NCBI GenBank assembly: GCA_001584585.1
Contig: LSYV01000057.1
Coordinates: 336,946 to 400,945 of the forward strand
Direction of reading: 5' to 3'
Origin: Gonium pectorale
Taxonomy: Eukaryota; Chlorophyta; Chlorophyceae; Chlamydomonadales; Volvocaceae
Length of the DNA stretch: 64,000 bases
Shown: piece by piece, positions 1 to 9,758 of the stretch
Layout of the letters: each line of letters starts with the position of its first letter
How positions within the stretch are numbered: the stretch's first letter is position 1
Notes under the pieces: model-generated
What the model was told of the DNA's origin: nothing
The model's input: only the letters and a program-made list of their open reading frames with translations
Databases searched by the model: none
Made by a program: the position numbers and the translations under genes

Positions 1-2829
1 GCGGAAAGCAAAACCCTCCAGCACAAGCGCGCCTGGAGATGGCACGGAGGCCGCGCCTGCCCAGCGCAGCAAGGGAGGGACAGCAGATTCCGCAGCGGCT
101 TTGGCGGAAGTGCCGCTGCCCTTGGCAGCCCAAAATGGCACCACCTCGTCGGCACCGGTACTGGCTACTGCGATGGCGGCGTCGGCGCCAGCAGCAGCTG
201 CAGCGGCTACCATGCCGCGACCCGATGGCACCGCTGCCAGGCAGTCCCTAAACGGGTCAGCTCCCGCGCAGCAACAAGACGCAGGCGCCCAAACTGCGCC
301 TCGGAGCCATGCACCTGCAGAGCCGGCTGGGACCACCTCCCGCGAGCCAGGTCAAAGCGGAACCAGCCCTGCGCAGGGCCACGACGCTGCCGCTGCCGCG
401 CCGCCTCGGACCGGTGCTGCTGCCATGCCGGGCCCGGTAGCAGCGGGGACGGCGCCAGCTGCACGGGGCCCCGCGCCCCTGGCGGAGCAGCATCAGCGCC
501 AGGGCGATTTGGGGACATCGGGCCGGGCTAAGAAGGCATCGGCCTCGCCGCCGCTCCGACGGACGGCCCCCGGCCATAAGGATGAACCGGAGGACGCCAA
601 CCCCAACGCAGATGATGACTCCGACGTACAGTTCGTATGTGAGAAGCCGGCCGGCGGGCCCCGGCCGCAGGCAGATGCCGGCGCAGCGGCGGCGCCTGCG
701 GACGCCGGGCAAGGGGCTGGGCAGGGGCAGGGGTCGGGCCAGGACCAGCGCACGGACCGGGCTCCAATGCCACATACTCTGTCGCCGGATAGCTGCGAAG
801 CGGGCATGCAGGGTGCGCCGGGCCCGTCTAGGCGCGACGCCGCCGCGGCGAAGCCCGGGCAGCAGGCAACCCCACCCGGCGCCGGCGGGGGCCCCGACGG
901 CGCCCAGGCCACTGGTTCCGATGCGCCTGCTCAGCCCGAGGAGCGCCAGCAGCCTTCCACGTCGCGGCATCGGCATGCAGAGTTCCCGCGCTCCCAGCGG
1001 CTGGTGCCCCGAGATGCAGCCCCGGCTGCCGGAAAGGGCCAGCATGCGGCCTCGGGGTCGCCTTCAACGTCGTCGCCGCATACCACACGGTCGGCGGGTC
1101 GGCCGTCCAACTGCTACCCGGGGCCGGGGCCGGGGTTGGGCCAGGCGAAGAGCGTCGAGGAGGCGCTGACCGCCTCCGTCGCCATGAAAAGGAGGTTTGA
1201 TCAGGCCTTTGCAGAGGGCAGCGCCAGGGCGGCGAAGCGCGCCGCGAGCGGCAGCCCCGCCGCGGCCGGGCCCAGCCAGGTGCCCGATGACGCTGCGGCC
1301 GGTGGAGCCGCTGCCGAAGGCACGAATGGGGTCTTTGCTGCACGGAGTGGCGGAGCTGCCGCCGCCGCTCCACGCGCCGCAGCGGAGGTGCCGAGGGGTT
1401 CCGCGTCCGGGGGCAAGGGCAGGAGCGTGGAGCCAGGGCGGGCGGCGCCGGCAGCCGCCGCCACCGGTGCTGCAGCTGCCGCCGCTGCGGCTGGGACTGC
1501 TGCACCTGGACGCGGGGCCGGGCTGTTCGCCGCACGCGATCATGCAAGCCCCCTGACTCGCCAGAAGGCGGCCGCTGCGGCGGCGGCTGTCACTGCCGGG
1601 GCTCCGGCCAGGGATACGCCTGCGACCGCCCCGGCGGTTGGTGCAGGCCGTGCGGGCAGTGCTGGGCGCCGCAGCGGGGCCGCGGCGGCACCCGCGGCAG
1701 CGGACGGCACGCAAGCCGCCCGCCCTGCTGCGGTTAACGCACAGCCACCTGCGGCCGCAGCAGCCCGGGCAGCCAACCTTTTCCAGAGCTCCAATGCGGA
1801 AGAAACCCTGCGGCTTGAGACGCGCCAGCTGCGGAAAGAGCTGGCTGGTATGTCTCAGGCGCTGAAGCTGGAGCAGCAGCGAGCGGCCAGGGAGGCGGAG
1901 GTAGCGGCCCAGCTGCGACTGCGGCAGGAGCTTTTGGAGAGGGAGCTGCGGGAGACGCAGACCAAGCTGGTCGCAACCATGCAGCGGGAGCGAGAACTCT
2001 CGGCACGCCTGAACGAGTACCTGCAGCGGGAGCGGATGCAGCAGGCTGCCGCTGCGCAGGCGGCGGCGCAGGCAGCGGCGCAGGCGGCGGCCGAGGCGGC
2101 GCAGGCGCATGAGCACTTCAACTACTACTGGGCTCACGCCCAGCGGTTCGGCCATGCACGGGGGCAGCACCAACCACACTTTGACTTCACGGGGGCGGCC
2201 TTCGGGGAGGGCCGAGGAGGGGCCGGCNNNNNNNNNNNNNNNNNNNNCACGTCGCGGGCGGCGGTCGCGGCGGTGCGGGCGCGGGGCGGACGGCCGGGGG
2301 CACCGCCGCCAACGGCGGTGCCTATGGCGCCGACGGCCCGAAGCGGTCCTCACACCACGGCGACGGCGCCGCCGCGGGCACAGGCGCGGGAGCGAACGCG
2401 GCGGCTGCGGCGGCTGCGGAGGAGGCGGCGGCGCTGTTAACGTTTGCGCACTCTGTGCCGCCGGCGTTTGACGAGACGACCAGCGTGCGGGCGCTCAAGC
2501 AGTTCCTGGCCGAGGCCGGCGCGGGCGTCATGGCCCGCATGTGCAGCGAGAAGGCTGAGCTGCTGGGCCTCGCCAGGGAGCGGCTCAACGGCTGGGAGAT
2601 CCGGCGCGCCGTGGCTTGCAGCCGCCTGGGGAGCCACAACGTCGGGGACCGGGCGCTGTTCAGGCTGGAGGCGGGCGGCGCCGTGCAGCGCGGCGCGCTG
2701 ACCAAGGCGTACCGGGAGCTGATCATCCGGGTGCACCCCGACAAGAACCCCGGCGACGACCAGGCCACGCCGGCGTTCCAGTACCTGCAGGCCGCATACC
2801 AGCGGCTCAGCGCGGTGGCAGGCGCCTGA
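1..2829 (+). CDS. Ala-rich coiled-coil protein with C-terminal J domain (5' end outside window)
   Basis: Seen: an open frame enters from the left edge (codons start at base 2; the first ATG is not visible) and reads to the 20-N gap at 2228-2247. It resumes in another frame at base 2248 and ends at TGA 2827-2829. The first two-thirds is Ala/Pro/Gly/Gln-rich and probably disordered. A charged heptad-rich stretch at about 1790-2110 (starting NAEETLRLETRQLRKEL) looks like a coiled coil. After the gap come a Gly/Ala-rich run, a helical segment (SVRALKQFLAEAGAGVM, faintly SAP-like) and a J-domain core. The HPD motif is encoded at 2734-2742 within YRELIIRVHPDKNPGDD, followed by helix III (AFQYLQAAYQRL). 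Known: the HPD loop stimulates Hsp70 ATPase activity. Inferred: an Hsp70 co-chaperone of unknown client. Helix I of the J domain is poorly conserved, so activity is uncertain. Confidence 0.72.
2228..2247. other. Assembly gap (20 N) inside the J-domain gene
   Basis: Twenty Ns lie in a Gly-rich coding stretch. The frame ends exactly on a GGC codon at 2225-2227 and resumes in phase at 2248. A true gap length must therefore be a multiple of three, and 20 is a placeholder. Confidence 0.95.
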
Positions 2830-3954
2830 GTGCGGGGACAGGGGTGAGGGGCCGCCTGCCTGCGCGGTGTCGTGGTACCGGGGCGCGGAGCAGGTGCGCC
2901 GGTTAGAGGGGCTCTGGAGCCTTAGGAGGGGCCGGTTCGGCGTGTACGGGCAGTGTGCGCCGGTTGAGCTTCAACGCGAAGGGGGCTGGCTGGGCCGGGG
3001 CGTTGGGAGCGTACAGGGACGAGGGTTCGTTGCAGTTTTGTGGAGCTGAAGGTAGGACCTTGGAACTGCGCATGGTGGCAGTTTTGCTTGTGCGGTTACG
3101 ATGTCAACAGTGGGGCCGTGTCGTGCCGTACCGTACCGCATAGTACAGGAGTACAGACATATAGACACTCAGGGGCCCTCCATGCAAGGCGATGTTATGA
3201 TGCTGTTGCTGAAGTCCAGCATCAAGCACAGCATCGTGTGAAGATGACATGCACGGCATACATGGCGACTTGACGGCCGATTAAGAACAAGAGCCCTGGT
3301 CGCTTGGATCTAACGCGTAGCGCTATTGCTAGTGTCGGCGAGCTTCGCGGTGACACGGGCGGTAGCGAAGTGGTACGGCCTTTGTTGGACAGCCCATTTT
3401 TGCGGGCAGCTTTTTGAAGCGCTCGGGGGCCTTGACCAACGCAACATGCTGCAGGTGAAACCCCGTTAGTACACCGATTGGCCTATGGGATGATCCGCAT
3501 ATACAACGCTGAGGAGTACCCCCTCCTTTCCCGGTACTCCGTCGCTTGTACGCACAAATATGTTGAAGGCTGCGTATACTGGCAGCCTAATATGCATCTC
3601 TTATGCACTTGAGGTTTTGAAAGACCATTCCCCACACATTCATCGAGTGTGCGGCCCTGGAGGTCAAGCGTGTCAGCAGATGAAACACGGGGATGTACCG
3701 TACAGCAGGTTCCAAGAGCCAATCTAGTCTAGTCTAGCGCAGTGGCCTAAATCCGTCATCAACACCACATCATAGCGCTACAAATGCGTAGTGTATTATG
3801 CAACCGAGTTTGAACATGGTTGTTTGTCATGTTGGCGACTATTCTAGCAGTCCTCGTAGCACTGCAACTCACAGTAAGCGTCCGTGCATAATAAGCTGCT
3901 CCACAGCGCTGACGACAGCTTCGTGGCTGTTGCAATTTGCAGAACGTCAGTGCA
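2830..3954. other. Intergenic: probable 3' UTR of the J-domain gene and spacer
   Basis: No convincing coding signal. Base composition falls from about 3,050 onward, as expected for UTR or spacer. No TGTAA poly(A) signal was found close to the stop. A 5' exon for the following GT47 relic could lie here but was not recognised. Confidence 0.5.
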
Positions 3955-6900
3955 CAAACAACGCCGGCCGTGCAGTCTAGGTGCCGTTCCAACTGCACTA
4001 TATACGGGACGTGCAATGAGGAGCTTGGAAGGTGAGCGTGTGATGCCGATTACCCAAGTAGTGCCCGACCCTCCCACCCGCCCCTCGCGCACCAATTATC
4101 ACAGGTGTGACTGTCCAAAGGACCGGACAGGCGAGGCCTGCACCGATGTCCCAGACATGCGTGCGTTAAAGCTCCGTTGCGCAAAGCAATACTACCCGTC
4201 CACGAAGGAGTGTATCAAGTCCCCGCTCTCGTGCCTGAACAACTGCAACAAGCGCGGCACATGCGTTTCTGGGTTCTGCCACTGTCGACCAGGTGGGTTG
4301 GCAAAGCGGGAGCTGAGATGGAACCTAGGAAAGTAAGCCATGGGCTGCGCCTTGGACAACTGCGGCCTTGCGGTGCGCGCAACGAAGCATTGAATCCCAT
4401 GCGTTTCCGGGTACGTCAACCCACATACACCCCGCATAAACCCCCTGCTCTAAGAAACACTCGATGTACCCCACATTCGCCGTCTCTGTGTGTACCATAA
4501 TGAGCACCAACATTCCCGCCCCAAGCAGGCCACTACGGCGCCGACTGCTCGCTGTCCCTGGGACCGGACGGCAAGCCGGTGCTGCTGGCAGGAAGCGGGT
4601 ACACCACACGGGCCAAGCGGCCGTGGGTGTACGTCTACGAGCTGCCGCCGGCTCTCCTAACATGGTAGGGGCCATTGCCGCCATTGCCAGCCAGCGCACA
4701 CACCGATTCCCCCTCCTCTGGTCAGCTCTGCCGGACCCTGGTCCTGGCCTCCCTTTCCCCTGCCCCTTCCTGCACTTCTGCGCTCTGCCTGACCCTCTCC
4801 CGCTCCATGGCCTTGCCTCCTCTCCCCCGGCACTGCCGCCGGCGCCTTCAGTCCGCTCCCGTGCCCTTGCCCACCCCGGTCCGGCCTGATCACCGTCACC
4901 TCGCCAAAGATTGGGCTTGCCGAGAAACCCGTCGCTGTCCTTACTGCCCCTTGCTGGACAGGACTAAGACCTGCCCCGGGTCGCGCCCGGCCAGCTCCCC
5001 GGGGCCAACGGCATCTCCGCGTCTTGCGCACACACCTGGCGTGGCTGTCCCTCTGCGCTATTCCAGTGAGGATTCTCCACACACCCGGAATCAACCCAAC
5101 CCCGGGTCCTGCCCTTGCCCGGGTACAGGACTAACACCAAGCGTCTGGACCGCTCCACCCACTTGCACTTCTATCAGCGGCTGCTGAGCAGCGGAGCCCG
5201 CGTGGCAGACGGGGACCTGGCGGACTGGTGCGGCGGTCAGGGCGGCTAGTCCGGGTACTCCATGCATGGTCCATGCATCGGGTCGTGGTTAGCTGGTCGG
5301 TTAGGTGGTCGGGTGTTGGAATGGCTTGGACATGCCATAGCTACTGAAGTCTTGCGACACGTCTCAAGTAATGGGTCGCCTTAGGCTGACGGGATGACGG
5401 GGGTGCGGGGCCGTAGCGTGCGAGAAAGACGGTGGAAGGCCGACATCGCCGTCCCATCTCTTGCCGGCGCTCCGCCCAGGTATTTCATCCCCATCCGGCA
5501 GCGCCAGGCCTCTGACTCGGACTTCCTGGCCGATGCGGTTGAGTACGTCCGACATGCGTACCCTTGGTGGAACAAGACGAACGGCGAGCGACACTTCATC
5601 ATCCACACGGGTACGCCGTGGGATACCGGACCGGCGCGGGTATGGCTAGCGGAAGCATAGGCGTGGCTGGGGAGCGGCACGGCAGCCGCAGCAGCCAAGG
5701 ACATAGCGACGCAGGCACGGCCGCCCGCCTCTGGTTGCGGACTGTTAGGTGGGGCTGCGACGCACATGGCAGGTTTACAACAGCACCTGCTGCGTAACAA
5801 CGCCCCCCTGCACTCGTGAGCTCCCGCATAAGCAGCGCTGTCGCTCCTTATGCACCCAATCTACACCTGCGACGTAGCGAAGCGATCGGCTTGCAGGCCG
5901 TTGTCAGGCCGTTGTCAGCCTACACAAGGGAGCACCGCGCAATGAACCATGTGCTGCCGTCTGAAGCTTACACATTTGCGCGGCGCGACACCCCGTCCTC
6001 CTTGTCCCCCTGGTTTGTTGGAGGACGGGAAGGGGCACATGCTTCCCTCGTTTGTGAGTTAATGTCGCGCTCTTGCGTCCCCCCCTTCCGTACCGCACGG
6101 CCTCAGGCGACCTGGGTACGGACGAGCTGCAATTCGCTTCCCGGTATGCGGCCGCCAATGTAACATGGCTCACACGTGAGTCACCCATTGGCATACCGTA
6201 TCCTAACCCTCACTTACCGTAGCCGCATTTCGTGCGTCTTGGAAAGTTGTCATCGGATGGGCTGCGTGCTGAGCCTGGCTAGTGGAAGCCCGATCTCCCA
6301 TGGCGCTTGCAGCCCACAGGTCACTCGCACGCGTGCCCCGTGTTACCCTGCTCTGACCGGTGCCCCGTGCAGACTGGGGCCTCACCGCTGACAAGGTTGT
6401 GTCCACGTGGAGGAAGGCGCACCGGCCAGACAAGGCGAGCGATCCTGCTGAAGGCTCATGCGGGAGTCCCTGCCTGCTCCCACGCACAAGAACAGCACGT
6501 CAAGCATCCACATGCATCCCAATCGACGTGGTTCCAACCACACAGGCCCTGCTGCAACTCCTCCTCCTCCCTCTCCTGCGACATGGCACCGGCAACGCAA
6601 CGGGACGATCGAGGGAGTGCTCACCCAATGGCCGTGACGCATGCTCCCGTGCCCCCTTTCGTGGCGACAATTGCAGGACGTGGTGATCCCGGTATTCCTA
6701 ACCCCGGGCACTTCAAGCACTTTGGACTGGAGCACACGCCGCTGCACCCTCTTGTGGAAAAGAAGCAGCGGAACACCACCTTCTTCTTTGCAGGTCAGAT
6801 GGTGCTGGGCTTCGCGGGTGCCAGGACTGGGGCTTGCTTGGGGCCCGCCGCATGGCGACCCGCACGGGGATGGCTAGACCGGCCACTGGTCACCTGGCGG

Positions 6901-8275
6901 GCTGCACGAAGGTGCAGTGCCTGCCAGCGCCGCCGGTAGAGCATGTGTGCCCCAAGACTGCACAACCAGGTTTGCGGCCACCTTAGACCAACGAGAAAAG
7001 ACCCGCACCTCAGCCCGCTCAGCCGACGCCGCAACGCTCCGCCTCATGCACTCCCTCTATGAAACCCTCGTCCCTGCCTGTCCTGCACCCGCCGCCCACA
7101 TGCCAGGCCGCATCTGTGGCGACCGCCAGATCCCGCGCAACGGCGTGTGGCCCAACTGCGGTCCGCGCAGCCGTGGCTACAGCGCGGGCGTACGGCAGTA
7201 CGTCCACTACCACCACTGGAACCGGACCGGCTTCCGGGTCGTGACCCACGAGCCGCGATACGGCGCGGCCCTCGCCTCCAGCCGCTTCTGCCTGGCGCCG
7301 CTGGGTGGCGGACACGGCCAGAGGCAGATCATCGTGTCTGCCATGGGCTGTGTGCCCGTCAGTATCGCTGACGACGTGTTCGAGCCCTTCGAGCCGCAGA
7401 TTGACTGGACGCGGTTTGCGCTGCGGCCAAAGGAGGCGGACATCCCGCGGCTGCACGAGCTGATTGCGGCCATCACGCCGGCGCAGTATGCGGAGATGCA
7501 GGTGGGTGCTCTGGGCGAGGGAGTGGGATTGGGTGTGATGACTTTGGATCCTTGTGTCGATCCGTGTGCACGGGTATGAAGAGCACTGTCTGGCGTGGCG
7601 CCCGGACGACAGGGTAGAGTGCGGCAACTGCGCATGAAGCATGATTGGGATCGTATGGGCGCCTAGGTCGCTCAGCGAGACGCCCATGCGCCGGGGGACT
7701 CTCCTCAGCCTAACGGAAGAAGCATCCATTACGGTCTTGTGGATGCCCTCTGTTCCTTCCTCCTGCTCCTCCCTCTGACATCTGTATCCTGCCCACTCGC
7801 GCAGACGAGGCTCCGCTGCGCGGCGCAGCACTTTTTCTACAGCTCCATCGTGGGCGGGCTGTTCGGGGAGGACGGCCGCTACGACGCGTTCGAGTCCACG
7901 CTGGAGGTGCTCCGCGTCAAGGCGCTGCACCCCACCGCGCCGCCCCAGGACTACCGCAGGCTGGACCCCGACTTTGACGCCTTCATGGACTGCAGGGACC
8001 CGCCGGGCTTCAAAGTGTCCGGCCCGGCGCCAGACCAGTACAACCTGTTGTCTGGGAAGGGCTCCTCGGCTGCAGCGGCCAGAAAGGCGGCTGGCGGGCA
8101 GCAGGGCGGGGCCCAGGCCGAGAACCCGTTGTGCAGCCACAACATCATGGATCGGGGGCGGCTGCCGTGCGAGCGTTTTGTCCAGGGCTCCTCCAAGACG
8201 CACGGCCTGCAGGGCGGCGTGGTGTGTGCACGCACCCGCCCCCACTTGGCGTCCTGCCCACGCATCTGGCTGTGA
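3955..8275 (+). pseudogene. Decayed exostosin-like (GT47) gene with EGF-like domains, copy A
   Basis: Homologous exon by exon to the intact copy at 9759-17553. Recognisable exons: about 3955-4031 (5' limit uncertain), 4105-4292 (second EGF-like motif, CNKRGTCVSGFCHC), 4529-4664 (WVYVYELPP), about 5129-5200, about 5502-5610 (AYPWWNKTNGERHFIIHTG), 6107-6175, 6373-6434, 6677-6793, 7107-7501 (catalytic region, FCLAPLGGGHGQRQ) and 7805-8275 (stop TGA). Lesions: the exon near 5129 has lost about 15 bp and hits TAG. The exon at 6677-6793 has a 1-bp deletion near 6696-6710, shifting LTPGHFKHF out of frame. The exon at 6373-6434 ends on a GC donor. No signal-anchor exon was found. Introns of copy B are absent at two places. 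A functional allele misread by sequencing errors is possible, but two independent lesions favour a pseudogene. Confidence 0.68.
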
Positions 8276-9758
8276 GGGTGTCATGCCAGGTCACGGGATT
8301 GGCGTGGCGGCGGGCGAGCGGACGGCTGTGAACGGGCGGCGGTGTGGTTGGCGGGGGGGGGGGGGAGTTGAGAGCGGCATACGAGCGGCAGGCGGATGGG
8401 AGGGAGGGAGCGCACAGTAGAGGGCGTGCGAAGGCGGCATACAGGAAGCAGAAATGAGGGCGAGGGGCCGAGGGAGACGGCGGGGAGGAGAGGCGGGCGA
8501 GGGAAGGGCAGGGCGGACATCCAGGCGGTGCGGCGTGGTTGCGGCGGGTGGCGGAATGCGGCATGCCCTGCTGGCCGATAGGGGATCTTCGTGATCATTG
8601 TGCTTCGTGCTCCAGTGCCGGCCTAAATGCAACGCGCATGTTGCGGCAGGCGATGAATGGGAGTGGTGCGCTTCGCTACTTATGAGCAGCCGAGGTGATT
8701 TGGGCCAGCAAGGAGCGTTCGTGCATTTGTGGGGCTGACTCATCCTGGCGTGGATACAGAGACTCTACATGTGCTTTGGAATGAGACGTCAATGTCCAGC
8801 GAGCTTCCCGGTGGAGATCAACGAATGTAGACGAGGCATAACGAGGTGATGGGATTATTGGCAAGCGCACATTGCAAATGACAGGCAGGCCCACAGGTTC
8901 TCGTGGGCCAAATGCGCTTTTGCGTCCCGAACACGTGCTAGAACGCCGTGCCAAGGTGGCCCACTGGTGAGGAGACACATGCCGTACGTATCTGTACTTA
9001 CTTCGTGAGGATGTTGAACGGCGGCGGCGTTTGCTGGCTGCTGCATAGCATGCCCGAATAAATCTGCATGTGGAGGAACTCAAGCAGTAACCAGGATACC
9101 CAGCCGTTCGTTGACGCACGCCAACATGCGTTACCGGATGTGGCTCCCACCTGTCGCAACCCAGCCCAACCCAGGACCCGCTTGGTGCGGCCCCACCAGA
9201 CCTCAAGATGGGTTGAGTTGGGTCAAGTGTGGAGGAAAAAGCCGGTACGAATGACCCACGGGCCGTGCGGAACTAGCCTCAAGTGCAGCATTGCATGGTA
9301 CGGCGGTGGTGCGGGAATGGCTCCGCAAGAGCTCCCGATGACACTGCAGTCCAAAGGCACCGCTGGAGGTACCAGTCACTGGAGACGTTGCGATACTGGT
9401 TTTGTGGACACAGAGGATGTGCAGTACGCATTCTCTGCGCTCCAAACATGTCTCCCCGGCTCTGCCACCCCTCGTGATAACCCGCCACCCTGCAGTTATG
9501 CTCAAGACGTCAGGGCAGACCGCCAATTTCCAACCGAGGAGGTAGCTACTGCGCCGTACTCATGTTGGCCAGTGGCATTCGTGTGTCAGCTTTAGATTGC
9601 GACAATGTGGTACTTTGAATTTCAAGGCGAAAGCAAGGGCTCACCGCTGTTGTAGAGCAAGTTTGAAATGCAAAATCGGCTTCGCACACGCCGAAGGGTA
9701 GAACAAAGAGATATGCCGGAATGACTGTAGCCAACGATTTCTCTTCAAGTGTGCGGCG
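8276..9758. other. Intergenic spacer between the two GT47 genes
   Basis: Holds the probable 3' UTR of copy A, a 13-base poly-G run at 8353-8365 and the unmarked promoter region of copy B. No gene, TATA box or TGTAA signal is convincing. Confidence 0.5.

Noticed and set aside
257..1045. Long minus-strand frames opposite the Ala-rich gene
   Set aside because: They are mirror frames of GC-rich coding sequence; the plus frame continues through the gap into a J domain.
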